DNA from: Cryptomeria japonica
Lineage: Eukaryota > Streptophyta > Pinopsida > Cupressales > Cupressaceae
Length of the DNA stretch: 64,000 bases
Assembly (NCBI RefSeq): GCF_030272615.1
Contig: NC_081411.1
Span: 154,840,971 to 154,904,970, forward strand
Direction: 5' to 3'
Shown here: in pieces, positions 47,068 to 59,658 of the stretch
How the letters are laid out: each line of letters begins with the position of its first letter
Numbering within the stretch: position 1 is the stretch's first letter
Made by a program: the position numbers and the translations under genes
Notes under the pieces: generated by a model
What the model was told of the DNA's origin: nothing
Databases searched by the model: none
The model's input: only the letters and a program-made list of their open reading frames with translations

Positions 47068-48573
47068 TGTTGGCATTATGACCAGTATGTTGGAGATTGT
47101 TAGGGAGATTGAACCGGTATGAGGACATGATGGCATTGTATGTTGTCATTGATGTAAATATGTTGAAGAAGAGAGAACTGGTATGTTACCAAGAATCGAT
47201 ATATGTGAGAACCGGTATAACATTGTGAAGTGGCATGTTTGTTCAAGGTGAACTAGTATGTGGACATGGGAACTGGTACATGGAAGCTTTGTATGACTAC
47301 CAGTTGGTAGTTTCAACTTCAGGGTTTTCGGTTGAAGTGCTTCAAGCCTGTGTGACTCAACCAGTGACTTTGTGTGACAAGTTAGCATTGTAACGAAGAA
47401 CAGATTGTGTTGCCACGTTAGCCTTGTGCGCATGAAGGATCTTGCATGAAAGAGATTGTTCCTTTCTACCTCGAGAATGTGTGAAGTCTGTAAATGGTAA
47501 AAACGCGTGATGGGTTATCAGTCGCCATGAAAGCAGTGGGAAATGAATGATGGAGAACGTCTTGAGATTCATTCAAGAATGTTGCATTTAATGCAATGTG
47601 CTCAACGATCAGGATTGAACCATTTGAATTGCTTAACCTAACGGGTTTAGGGTTTAGGGTTTATGCTATCAACCTATCTATTTCCTATAAGGTCATTGTT
47701 GTGTTTCTTTCTAAGGTTGTTGGCAAAAGTTGTGTGTGTGTATCCAAGAGAAGAGATATGTTATTCTTGCCAGACCAGAGGAGAGAAGTGATACCTACAG
47801 AGTGTAAGTGTAGAAGGTGAAGAGGAGCTAAAGGGGATCTACATTGGCATTGAGTGCTGTTACCAGATCATTGTAATACCTGTTGATCTCTAACCACTTC
47901 AACAGTTTGGAAATCCCTTAACAGGGTAGCTTTAACTGGCTTACTGTAAATCCTTTGACAGGGTGACTCAAAACCATTGAGTTCTTGAAATCCTCTAAGA
48001 AGGTAACCTTTAACAGGGTTTAACCCTTATATGGGTATTCTATCCATCCCTTAACCGGGTGATCCCTAACAGGATCAGTTCCTAACAAAACCTATTGTAT
48101 CAGTCTTCAACCGAATAAGGCTCCTAATAGAGCAGACTTCTAAAGAGTTCAAAAACAGCTTGTGGGTATTCATCCCCACCTTGGTTTTTCCTAGTTGGGT
48201 TTCCACCTGAAAAATCTATGTCATGTGTGGTGTTATTCATGTGATGGTCTAAGTGATCTGTGTCTAAAGGTAAATCATGTTGATCTAGTTATTTATATAT
48301 TTTTGATGATAGATTACCTATTCATGCACTAGGGTGAAATGAAAATGAAGTATTAGATTGTATGAAAAGATAAGTGTCAACCGGTTTATGCTTGTCTCAG
48401 TTATTCTAGGTTTTGCCAGCTGTACTTTGTTTAAGACCGGTGTTACTATTTGTTTTCCCAAGCACAGTGTCTGCTAACAAACTGGTATTAGGAATGTGTT
48501 TTTGTCTGTACTGATTCACATGCCCCCCCTCTCAGTACTAGTTTGGTACTATCCATTCATCATTGAGTTATCA
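47068..48573 (+). repeat. Copia-3 5' LTR
   Basis: It is 1506 bp, TGTTGGCATTATGACC to GAGTTATCA. It contains three telomere-like TTTAGGG units at 47643-47663 and a run of short 'taacagggt' and 'ttaaccgggt' segments near 47920-48080. Confidence 0.93.
47643..47663 (+). promoter_or_regulatory. Telomere-like TTTAGGG run (telo-box) in Copia-3 LTR
   Basis: gggtttagggtttagggttt holds two to three plant-telomere units. The 3' LTR keeps a shorter run at 55041-55059. Telo-boxes occur in plant promoters and can bind TRB-type factors; the function here is inferred. Confidence 0.5.
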
Positions 48574-48575
48574 AT

Positions 48576-48587
48576 TGGTATCAGAGC
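48576..48587 (+). promoter_or_regulatory. Copia-3 primer-binding site (tRNA-iMet)
   Basis: tggtatcagagc lies two bases after the 5' LTR end. Confidence 0.88.
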
Positions 48588-48644
48588 ATCCTCTAGGTTC
48601 TCTATGTTATAAGCTTAATCGCTTGAGGAAAAGATCCCAGTCTA

Positions 48645-50426
48645 ATGATGAAGAGGGAAGGTCCAAAGTTCAACAGAGACAATTTCAATATATGGAAAGA
48701 CAGAATGAAGATATACATCAGAAGTATGGGTGCTCAACACTGTAGCTATGTTGAGAATGCTTATGTTGCCCCTACCGGTACTCTTACTGATGACCAAAAG
48801 AGAGAGATGCAAGAGAATGGGCAAGTCATGGAAGCCCTTATTAGTAGTTTATCTGACATTAGGTTTATTGATGTCCAAGATAAAGTAAATCCCAAAGAAG
48901 TATGGGATACTCTTGAAAATATCTATGGCTGTGATGAGCATGTAAAACAAGCTAAGGAAGAAAGCCTTAGAGGGAAGTTTGAAGACATGTAGATGGTTGA
49001 AGGTGAGACCATTCAATAGTATGGAATAAGAATAAAAAATGTTGTCAGAGATATCAATAGTGTAGGTGGTAAAATGGAAGATTCCACTGTGGTAAGCAAA
49101 GTTCTGAGATCCTTTTTACCGGTCTATGCAATAAGGGTTGCTGCTATTCAGGAGTTGAGATCAATAGATAAGACTAAGATATCCCTAGACTCCATCATTG
49201 CAAAGTTGACAACCTTTGAGCTAAATAGTTTTGATGGCAATGTTCAAAAGACTGAATCAGCTTCTAAAGCTTCTGCTATACCATCCAGAAAAGGAAAATA
49301 AGCAAGCACTAGTGGTGAACCAAGACAAAGTAGAGAAATGGATGATGAAGAGATTCTGATGGAATTTGAAGCTCTTCTTGCCAGGAAACTTCCTAAAGGA
49401 ACCGGTAAATACAGAGGTAAGTTCCCTTTGAAATGCTTTTCTTGTAACCAGATAGGACATATTGCTGCAAACTTTCCTAATGGTGACAACAAGGACAAAC
49501 TAGAAAGGTTCAAGAAATTCAAAGGAGGAAACTGGAGAAACTATTCTTTGGTAGTTGATGAAGGTGTCACAGATAAGGAATCAGAAGATGAAGAAAATGA
49601 AGATATTGTATTTGTTGCTGTCAAGGAAGATGTGTTAGACAAGAATGCTCTTGTCTCCTGCTTTGATAATTCTAATGAGTGGATTATTGACAATGGTTGT
49701 TCTCACCATATGAATGGTGACTGGAGCAAGTTTCTATCCTTGGAAGAGTATGATGGTGGTGTGGTTCGCTCTGGTAATGATGCACCATGTATGGTCAAAG
49801 GCAGAGGGTCCATCTCTCTAAATGGAAAGAGTAGTGCTGACAATGTGTATTGGGTTGAAGGTCTTAGATACAACCTTCTGAGTGTTGCCCAACTGAATGA
49901 TAGCGGTCTCACTCTAGAATTAAAGAATGGAGTGTGCGGAATCAAAGGAAAGAATGGTGAATTGGTGGCCACCGGCATGCAGACCAAAGGTAACCTATTT
50001 CAGATGAATGCAAATATCAGTACATGTCTTATGGCCAAGTTCGATGATAGCTGGATATAGCATAGGCGACTCTGCCATGTAAACTTTGATAACATTGTGA
50101 AGGCCAGTAAGATCAAGGTAGTTAGAGGGTTGCCGGTGCTGAGAAAACTAGAAAATACCTTGTGCAGAGAGTGTCAACTGGGGAAAATGTCTTCCTCAAC
50201 CTTTAAAGGTAAACCTTTCACTTCTGACAATTTACTTGATATTGTGCATACTGATTTGTGTGGTCCTATGAAAACTAGGAGTATGCAGGGTGATAGGTAC
50301 TTCATGATTCTCACTGATGACTACTCAAGAATGATGTGGGTCACATTCTTGAAAGATAAGTCTGAAGCTTTTGGAAAGTTCAAAGCTTTCAGAGCATTAG
50401 TGGAGAAGGAAAGTGGTAAAAGGATC
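48645..50426 (+). pseudogene. Copia-3 gag-pol, first part (gag to integrase)
   Basis: One frame runs from ATG 48645 to the solo LTR without any shift. Nonsense codons lie at about 48990, 49017, 49299 and 50058. Gag starts FNRDNFNIWKDRMKIYI and ends in a zinc knuckle CFSCNQIGHIAANF whose last Cys is Phe. The protease motif reads DNGCSHH, with Ser of DSG replaced by Asn. Integrase has HRRLCHVNFD, CRECQLGK, VHTDLCGPMKTRS and DDYSRMMWVTF. The frame is interrupted after SGKRI and resumes at 51910 as KCLRTNQGGEF once the solo LTR and one GGATC copy are removed. Several stops stand where CAG or CAA would be expected. Confidence 0.94.
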
Positions 50427-51904
50427 TGTAGACGAATAAAAATGACCATATTCCTAAATGAATATTTTATGTTCATTTCTCTATTTAATTAAATCCAATT
50501 TAATTAAATTATCCGCATTCCTCTATTTAATTAAGTAAATTACTCAATTTATTTAAATTGGATTCACTATACCATTTAATGAATAAATAATTTTATTCAA
50601 TTAAATCTCCCCTATCCACTTTTAATTAAATTCAAATTTAATTAAATAGTTATCCTAAATTGAATAAATCTAATTTATTTAATTTCTCCAAATTGCAACC
50701 AAATTGAATTAAATTATTTCAATTAAATCCTATTATCCCTCCATCCACTTGCAAAATCCTAAACCCCTTTCTAATCCCTTCTAGAATCTTCTAATCGCTT
50801 CTAATTAGCCTAACCCATCATTCTAAACTTTGTCACATCCCTAAGCAAAGGGAAGTCACTTCTCAAAAACCTCAAAGTCTTTGATAACCATTAAAGGCTT
50901 CAAGTCTTCATCCACTTAAATCCTCAAATTCTTTGATAGCCATTAAAGGCTTCTAACCTTCAACCACTTAATCCCCCAAAGTCTTCAATAACCATTAATG
51001 GTTAACTCAAACCCTCTTACATGGTTAAAGAATTTGTTTTAACTCAACCTTCACCCAACCCAAGGGTCTCATTAGGCCTTTAATGCTTTGACCATGATTA
51101 TCTCTTAATCATTTGCACAAGGGTTTATCTTGGGATTAACTCTTAATCCAATGGGTAAGCCTAACTTAGACTTGACCCTTACCCTCTAGATAACCATGAG
51201 GTCTTCTCAGGCATTTAATGCCTCCAACCCCTTCTCTCACCCAACCCTATGTTGACACTTGTCACCATTTCATTGGTGCAAATTGCAAACATGGATCCCC
51301 AACTTTGAAACTCAACCCTTGATCAACTCTTTCAATCCTGACCATCCATTGCCTTGTTTGTGCTATAAATAGAGCTCTCATTCCTCCATTTTCAAGAATC
51401 ATCATCCAAATTTGTAGTATCACACTTATGCTCAAATACATTCAAGCTTTCATATCATTTTTGTGCTCATCATTTTAGCCTCTTTGAAATCAGGAATTAG
51501 TCTAAATATGCATGTTTAGAATAATTTCTTTATCATTTAGCTCAATCATAGACTAATATATATCATGTTAGGATAGTATTTATACTAATCTTGTCATCTT
51601 ATCATTTATTTTATTGAATTTTAAGATCATGCATAGCTTAAGATGTATCTCATACTAAAAACTATCAAAGCATCCCTCGTTCTTGCATTTGCCATCCCTA
51701 AACCATTTTGCTAAGTGATCTGAGAGCAAAAACATTGGTGTGGGGGACATTGTAAGATAGAGAACCATGGGACCAACCTTGGGAAGCTGAGTAATACTTC
51801 ATTACTCCATAGCTTGCACCAAGAAGTCCTCTGTGTGTGTGTGGACAAGTCATTTGGAATATTTTCACATATTGAGTTTTATCAGCCCACTTTTCCCGCA
51901 TACA
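50427..51904 (+). repeat. Solo LTR (Gypsy/Tat type) in Copia-3 integrase
   Basis: It is 1478 bp, TGTAGACGAA to CCGCATACA, with an exact GGATC duplication (50422-50426, 51905-51909). TATA box TATAAATAG at 51364-51372. The central part matches the reversed solo LTR at 19908-21708, for example 'cccaaccctatgttgacacttgtcaccatt'. No internal region remains, so it arose by LTR-LTR recombination. It is the innermost insertion of the stack. Confidence 0.94.
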
Positions 51905-51909
51905 GGATC

Positions 51910-54216
51910 AAGTGCCTTAGAACTAATCAAGGAGGGGAATTCACTTCTGGTGAATTCAACAAGTATTGTGAAGAACATGGCATCAAGAGGCAACTGTCTA
52001 CCCCCCAGAATCCAAAAAAAAATGGCTTAGCAGAGAAAAGCAACCAGACTGTGGTTGAAGAAGCTAGAACTATGTTGATCCAAGAAAAAGTTGCTCACAC
52101 CTTTTGGAGAGAAGCGGTGAGCACTATAGTCTACACAATGAACTGGGTACTCATCAAGAAAGGTAAGGATAAAACTCCTTATGAGTATTGGACCAATAAG
52201 AAACCCATGGTTAGCTACTTTAGAGTGTTTGGTAGCAAATGTTACATCAAGAGGAGCGAACACCAGAACAAATTTGATTCGAAATGTGATGAGGGAATAT
52301 TCTTAGGGTATTCCACCAAGAGCACAACTCTCAAGTGTTTCAATAATAGGACTTAGAGAATTATGGAAAGCATCAATGTGAGAGTTGATGAAACCTGTAA
52401 GAAAACTGAGGAAACTGGCAGTGAGCAAGCGGTAAATGAACCAGTTGTAACCTTCTGGGAACCGGTTGCCAATCAACCAAGTACCAGTAACCGTGTTCCT
52501 ACACTGGTAGATGTAGATGCTGATACTAATGGAGATGAGGATGAAGAAGAAAAGCAAGAGTAATCTGTTAAGACCATTCCTTGGTATGTCAAGCTGAATC
52601 ATGATCCTAAGCAGATCATAGGAGATAAGGATGCAAGAATCCTTACAAGAAGAAAGGTCAGAGAAAACTCATGTATGATCTCTGAATTTGAGCTTAAATC
52701 ATTCAAAGAGGCACATAAAGATGAAGACTGGATCAAGGCAATGGAAGAACTTGACCAGATAGAGAGAAATGGTACATGGTTTTTGGTACCCAGACCGGAG
52801 CATAAAAATGTCATTGGTACCAAATGGGTTTTCATAAATAAGCTGAATGAGGATGGCACAGTGATTAGAAACAAAGCCAGACTAGTGTGTAAAGGATATG
52901 CCCAAGAAGAAGGAGAAGACTATGGAGAAACCTTTGCTCTTGTAGCCAGATTGGAAGGAGTTCATATTCTTCTTGCATATTCAGCTTTTAACGGATTCAA
53001 AGTATATCAAATGGATGTAAAATCTGCATTCCTAAATGATGTACTTGAAGAGGAGGTGTATATAGAGCAACCAGATGGGTTTTCCCTATCTGAAGACAAT
53101 GACATGGTGTGTAGGCTACATAAAGCCTTATATGGTCTAAAGCAAGCACCTAGAGCATGGTATGAATGCCTACACTCCCATCTTGTGAAGATTGGATTTG
53201 AGAGAACAAGTGAAGATAGCAATATCTACTTGAAATCTGAAGGAGATCAGATCCTAACCTGTGAGGTATTTGTTGATGACATTATCTTTGGTGGAGATGA
53301 CAAGATGAGTCATAAGTTTGTAGATGAGATGAAGAAAGAGTTTGAGACATCACTCATAGGGGAGATTAAGTTCTTCATTGGACTGCATATTCATCAGATG
53401 AAAGATGGAATATTTATCACTTAGTCCAAGTATGTCAAAGAGGTGTTGAAGACCTTTGGCATGGAAGATAGAAAACTGATTGGTACACCGATGGTGACCG
53501 GTTGTAAACTATGCAAAGAGGATGACTCAACATTGGTTAATGAGAAAGAATAGCGATCAATGATTGGTAAGTTGCATTATGTAGTGCATAGTAGACCAAA
53601 TATTGCACATGCAGTTGGCATTACTACAAGGTTCCAGAAAAGTCCAAGAGAATCCCACTTGGTTGCAGTCAAGCAGATTCTTAGGCATCTGAAGGGAACT
53701 ATTGATTATGGATTGTGGTATCCATATAGAAAGGATTTCAACTTGAAAGTATTCACAAATGTTGATTGGGCAGGTAATGTGGATGACCGGAAGAGCACAA
53801 CTGGTGGTGCATTCTTTCTTAGTGGTAGACTGGTCTCATGGATGAGTAAGAAGCAGAGTTCTATCTCTTAGTCTACAACGGAAGCAAAGTATGTTGCAAC
53901 TTTCATGAACTGCATGCAAACAATTTGGATGAAGGATGTATTAAATGGCTTCAAAGTTGCTATATCTGAACCGGTAAGTATATTTTGTGACAATACTAGT
54001 GCAATTAACATCTCCAAGAATCCAGTTTTACATTCTAGAACCAACCACTTTGAGCTTAAGTATCATTTCTTGAGGGAAAAGGTTCAGAACAAAGAGATTA
54101 CACTGGAAAATGTTTTCAGTAAGGAGTAGTTAGCGGACATATTCACCAAGCCTCTCCCAAAGGCTACATTTATGTACTTAAGAGGTGAATTAGGGGTGCT
54201 GCCCCTCAGGAGGTGA
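51910..54216 (+). pseudogene. Copia-3 gag-pol, second part (integrase to RNase H)
   Basis: The frame continues from 50426 with no shift to TGA at 54214-54216, giving about 1362 residues in all, the normal Copia size. It completes integrase (NQGGEF; NGLAEKSNQ) and holds RT ([34 protein letters not shown], 53270) and RNase H (NVDWAGNVDDRKST, 53760; STTEAKYVA), ending at LADIFTKPLPKATF. Stops lie at about 52354, 52561, 53422, 53551, 53869 and 54127, mostly TAG at Gln positions. The RT active site FVDD is intact. This is the best preserved Copia here. Confidence 0.94.
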
Positions 54217-54464
54217 AGTAAAGGTATATGCTCCACATTAGTCAGGTATTGCATAGTCAATTTTTTTTAGGATTGATGTGTTGAAGGATGCTAGTCCTTA
54301 GGGGGAGCAGCATAATGGAATAGGGAAGCTTGTGCCTCCACTTTGGCATTGTTGTCAAAGGGGGAGAAGAAGTGAAGTGGAAGAAGATATCTATAGACAT
54401 TGGGGGAGAAGATGTGAAGAAAAGAGATCTTTCTATATTTCCATCAATGCCAAAGGGGGAGATT
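54217..54464 (+). promoter_or_regulatory. Copia-3 3' UTR with purine tracts and PPT
   Basis: gggggag boxes lie at about 54301, 54358, 54401 and 54456. The last (aaagggggagat, 54453-54464) abuts the 3' LTR. Confidence 0.78.
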
Positions 54465-55968
54465 GTTGGCATTATGACCAGTATGTTGGAGATTGTTGGG
54501 GAGATTGAACTGGTATGAGGACATGATGACATTGTATGTTGTCATTGATGTCAATATGCTAAAGAAGAGAGAACCGGTATTTTACCAAGAACCGGTATAT
54601 GTGAGAACTGGTATAACATTGTGAAGTGGTGTGTTTGTTCAAGGTGAACCAACATGTGGACATGGGAACCGGTACATGGAAGCTTTGTATGACTACTAGT
54701 TGGTAGTCTCAACTTCAGGGTTTCCAGTTGAAGTGCTTCAAGCCTGTGTGACTCAACCGGTGACTTTGTGTGACGAGTTAGCATTGTAATGAAGAGCAGA
54801 TCATGTTGCCACGTCAGCCTTGTGCGCATGAAGGATCTTGCATGAAGGAGATTGTTCCTTTTAACCTCAGGAATGTGCGAAGTCTGTAAACGGTGAAAAC
54901 ATGTGATGGGTTATCAGCCACCATGAAAGCGGTGGGAAACAAACGATGGAGAACATCTTGAGATCAGTTCAAGATTGTTGCATTTAATGCAATGTGCTCA
55001 AAAATCAGGATTGAATTGTTTGAATTGCTTAACCTAACATGTTTAGGGTTTAGGGTTTATGCTACCGACCTATTTGTTTCCTATAAGGTCATTGTTGTGT
55101 TTCTTTCTGAGGTTGTTGGCAAAAGTTGTGTGTGTGTATCAAAGAGAAGAGATACGTGATTCTTTCCAGACCAAATGATAGAAGTGATACCTGCATAGTG
55201 TGAGTGTAGAAGGTGAAGAGGAGCTAAAGTGGTTCTGCATTGGCATTGAGTGCTGTTACTAGATCATTGTAATACTTGTTGATCTCTAACCACTTGAACA
55301 GTTGGGAAATCCCTTAATAGGGTAGCTTTAACCGGCTTACTGTAAATCCTTTGACAGGGTGACTCAAAACCATTGAGTTCTTGAAATCCTCTAACAAGGT
55401 AACCTTTAACAGGGTTTAACCCTTAACCGGGTATTCTAGCCATCCCTTAACCGGGTGATCCCTAACAGGATCGGTTCCTAACAAAACCTATTGTATTAGT
55501 ATTTAACCGGACAAGGCTCCTAACAGAGTAGACTTCTAAAGAGTTCAAAAACAGCTTGTGGGTATTCATCCCCATTGTGGTTTTTCCCAGTTGGGTTTCC
55601 ACATGAAAAATCTGTGTGTCATGTGTGGTGTTATTCATGTGATGGTCTAAGTGATTTGTGTTTGAAGGTAAATCATGTTGATCTAGTTGTTTATATATTT
55701 TTGATGATAGATTACTTGTTCATGCACTAGGGTGAAATGGAAATGAAGTATTAGATTGTATGAAAAGATAAGTGTCAATCTGTTTATGCTTGTCTCAGTT
55801 ATTCTGGGTTTTGTCGGTTGTACTCTTTTTAAGACCGGTGTTACTGTTTGTTTGCCAAAGCACAATGTCTACTGACAAACCGGTTTTAGGAATGTGTTTT
55901 TGTCTATAATGATTCACTCCGCCCTCTCAGTACCAGTTTGGTACTATCCGTTCATCATTGAGTTATCA
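54465..55968 (+). repeat. Copia-3 3' LTR
   Basis: It is 1504 bp with the same ends as the 5' LTR and scattered single-base differences. The ACATC duplicate follows directly. Confidence 0.93.
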
Positions 55969-55973
55969 ACATC

Positions 55974-58223
55974 TAAGGAGTTTAATACATTCTGTGAAGT
56001 GAATGGGATCATAAGACAACTATCAGTACCCCGGACACCCCAACAGAATGGAGTTGTGGAAAGGAAAAACATAACTATCTTGGATGCAGGTAGAAGCATG
56101 ATATCAGAAGCAAACCTAACTCATATATATTGGAGAGAAGAAGTGAGTACAATAGTTTACACATTCAACAGAGTTCACATCAAAGGTGAAACCAGTAAGA
56201 CCCCTCATGAACTATGGTTTGGTAATACTCCTACTCTTAAATATTTAAAAATATTTGGAAGTAAATGCTATATTAGAAGAGATGAGTATATTGGAAAATT
56301 TGATCCTAGAAGTGATGAAGGAATATTTCTTGGTTATTCATCTAAGAGCAAGGCGCATAGATGTTTTAATAAGAGATTGCAGAAAATTGTTGAGAGTGCA
56401 AATGTAAAGATTGATGAATAGTTTAGAGGAAATTCAAGGTACATGGAATTTGAACCAACAATAAAGATAATAAAAAATGAACCTACAATGAGTACACCAG
56501 TATAGAATGTTGATCCAGTTACACCTGCATCATCTGAGGATTCAACAGTCATTGAAGAACAACAAGTAAAAACACCCCGGTATGTAATATTGAACTACTC
56601 TGAAGATCAGATAATTGGAAACAAACATCAAGGAGTTATGACTAGAGGAAGATTGGCAAATGAAGAGGTATGTCTTATCTCTCAAATTGAACCAACATCA
56701 ATTAATGAGGCATGTGAAGATAAATATTGGATTAAAGCTATGGAAGATGAATTGGAACAAATTGAAAAGAACAATACATGGACATTAGTTCCCTAACCTA
56801 AAGAAAAAAATGTAATTGGAACTAAATGGGTATTCAAAAATAAACTTAATGAAGATGGAAAGATAATCAGAAACAAAGCAAGATTAGTGTGTAAGGGATA
56901 TTCATAGAAAGAAGGAGTTGATTATAATGAAACCTTTGCATCGGTAGCTAGAATTGAGGCAGTCAGATTATTCTTGGCTTTTGCAACCCACAAGAACTAT
57001 AAAGGATATCAAATGGATGTTAAATGTGCATTTCTAAATGGAGATCTTGAAGAAGAAGTTTATATTGAACAACCTAGTGGATTTTCATTGACAGATGACA
57101 AAGATATGGTTTGCAGGTTGAGGAAAGATTTGTATGGACTAAAGCAAGCTCCTAGAGCTTGGTATGCTAGATTGGACAAATATCTTTTGAAGATTGGTTT
57201 TATTAAAAGTAATGCAGACAACAATATATACTACAAGGTGACTAATGATGACATCTTGGTTATTGAATTTTTTATTGATGATATAATCTTTGGAGGAGAA
57301 GATGGATTATGTAAAGACTTTTCTAATAAAATGTAACAAGAATTTGAAATGTCTATGATTGGGGAGATAAATTATTTTTAGGATTGCAGATTTCACAGAC
57401 TGATAAAGGTATATTCTTATGTCAATATAAGTACTTGAAGAAATTATTAAAGAAATTTGGCATGGAAAACTCTAAACTGGTAAGCACGCCTATGACTACA
57501 ATTGATAAATTAATATTGAAGGATGACTCAACACCTGTTAATCTGACTACATACAAGTCTATGATAGGAGGTTTACTTTATTTGACACAAAGAAGACTTG
57601 ATATTATGAATGCAGTATGTATTGTCTCAAGATTTTAGAGTAATCATCAAGAAAATCATGAATCAACAGTAAAAAGGATTTTTTGGTACCTACAAGACAC
57701 TACAAATCTTGGCTTATGGTATCCTAGAGATGAAAATTTTGATTTATGTGCATACACATATGCAAATTAGGTAGGAGATGTAGATGACAGAAAAAGCATC
57801 ACTGGGGGAGCATTTTTTCTTGGTAGTAGATTAATTTCTTGGTTGAGCAAGAAACAAAGTTGCACATGTTTATCAACAACTGAATCGAAATATGTTGCAA
57901 CAACAACTAATTGCACACATGTATTATGGATTAAACAAATGTTGAAGGACATAAAGGTAAAATGCAAGGAACCTATAACTATTTACTGTGATAATATGGT
58001 ACCAATTGATATATCTAAGAACCCAGTATTTCACTCAAAGACTAAACATGTTTCTATCAAATTCAATTTTCTAAAAGAGAATGTTGAAGCAAAAGAAGTG
58101 AAATTGGTTTATGTGAATACTAAAGAGAAGATTGTAGATATTTTTACTAAGCCATTGCCTAAGGAGACTTTTGAATATCTTAGAGAGAAGCTTGGATTTC
58201 TAACCCCACTGGTAGAGACTTAG
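55974..58223 (+). pseudogene. Copia-2 gag-pol, second part (integrase to RNase H)
   Basis: The frame resumes at the Copia-3 target site with KEFNTFCEVNGIIRQLSVPRT and PQQNGVVERKN, completing the integrase core. RT is at 56800-57340 ([33 protein letters not shown], with the active-site DD kept). Stops fall at about 56419, 56503, 56794, 56908 and 57334. A one-base loss near 57380 (inside EINYF-LGLQ) shifts the frame, and RNase H follows to DIFTKPLPKETFEYL and TAG at 58221-58223. The order and motifs equal those of Copia-1. Confidence 0.92.
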
Positions 58224-58605
58224 ATAGTTGATGTTTGTCATCAACCGACAGAATTAACAGAGAAATATTTTATTTCGACTTTGATGAGGAGAACTACTTC
58301 TCAGGGGGAGTAGTTGGTATTTTGTAATGAGTTGGTATTTTGAATTTGAATTTGGTTTTTGTATTGCTTTGGCATTTGATTTCAAAGGGGGAGAGATACC
58401 TATGGAAAAATGCATTATCCCTTGGGGGGAGAGACTGTTACTTTGGGGAGAAATTGTTGGAGAGATTATTACTCTCTATATCTGTATTTTGGTTTCTGGT
58501 TAATGATCTCTTTGGGAGATTGTTGGTTTTTGATTTTTGGCATTTCTACTTTGGCACTTTGATGGTTTTCCATCTTGTGTTGCCATCAATGCCAAAGGGG
58601 GAGAT
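58224..58605 (+). promoter_or_regulatory. Copia-2 3' UTR with purine tracts and PPT
   Basis: No gene is seen. gggggag boxes lie at about 58303, 58386, 58424 and 58597. The last (aaagggggagat, 58594-58605) abuts the 3' LTR. Confidence 0.78.
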
Positions 58606-59653
58606 TGTTGGTATTTTAGATATGTTGATATGGTTTTGTCATTGATGTCAACACTTGTCAACATTTATCAGCACTTGGAGACTTGATTATGTTCACCGAC
58701 AAATCAGTGACTTATGCACAATCACCAGTATTTGGTTCATCGATAGGTTATATTGTTCACCGACACTTAGAATGACTTGGAAACTACTTGGTTATGTCGA
58801 AGAATTTGTTTGGACACTTTGTTATGGTGATTTGTTCATTGGTCTATTCGGGTTTGCATATTTCTTGTTATCGACAAATAGGTCCAGGTTATGCACCGAC
58901 ATACATATCTATTCCAGATCAGCATGACATGTTATGAAGATGATTTCTTATTATTGTAAATGCATTGAGTTGACATGATGCATCGGATATTGATTCATTT
59001 GTAAATGATTTTATTGTAATATCTTTAGTGAGCCGACTTACTCAATTGGTCTTAGGTTATGGTATAAATGTAAGATCTCATTTGTGAGATTGATATGGGA
59101 TTGGAAAAAGGATTGTAATAAGGTATATGAGAATATAAGAAGAGCTATACATGCAGACATCATTCAAAATTGAAGGAAGGTTTGAAGAAGGCATATCAGA
59201 GCTAAACCGGTACTGAATCCAACATATGAAGATGTTATTTTGAGCAGTACATTATCATTGGATTTAACCATCCAATTGTAGTCAGTGTGACTCCCATTTT
59301 ATGATTGAGCAGTGAGCTCTAGGAAGCTGGCCTTTCTGCACGTGCAGACTCCATATTGTACACACATACTATCTGCAGTAGTATCATCTAATTGAGGGTA
59401 AGGATTCCCACCATGGTTTTTCCCCTTACATGGTTTCCACATACAAATATCTATGTTATGTGTTGTGGATGTTGTTGTCTTTCTGTTTCATGCATTAATA
59501 TTTACCAGTACTACAATTAATTGATAAAACTGTCTACCAGAAGAAAGTTTGGTTTACTGGTATTAAGCATTAAGTTTTGATTAAGTTAATTTTGGTTTGA
59601 ATTTATTGGACAATTGATTCACCCCCCCTCTCAGTTATCTCTAGGACGTAATA
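58606..59653 (+). repeat. Copia-2 3' LTR
   Basis: It is 1048 bp, TGTTGGTATT to GACGTAATA. The terminal CA has mutated to TA. The GAAAA duplicate follows. Confidence 0.93.
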
Positions 59654-59658
59654 GAAAA

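Larger units (their letters stand above)
47068..55968 (+). mobile_element. Ty1/Copia element 'Copia-3', nested in Copia-2
   Basis: LTRs 47068-48573 and 54465-55968 are flanked by an exact ACATC duplication (47063-47067, 55969-55973). It is inserted in the integrase of Copia-2. Its own integrase is split by a solo LTR (50427-51904). The family differs clearly from Copia-1 and Copia-2 in gag and LTR. Confidence 0.95.
44055..59653 (+). mobile_element. Ty1/Copia element 'Copia-2', split by Copia-3
   Basis: Both LTRs are present (44055-45105 and 58606-59653), flanked by an exact GAAAA duplication (44050-44054, 59654-59658). Its own sequence is about 6.7 kb once Copia-3 is removed. It inserted into the reading frame of element X. 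Gag and pol resemble Copia-1 closely. Confidence 0.94.
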
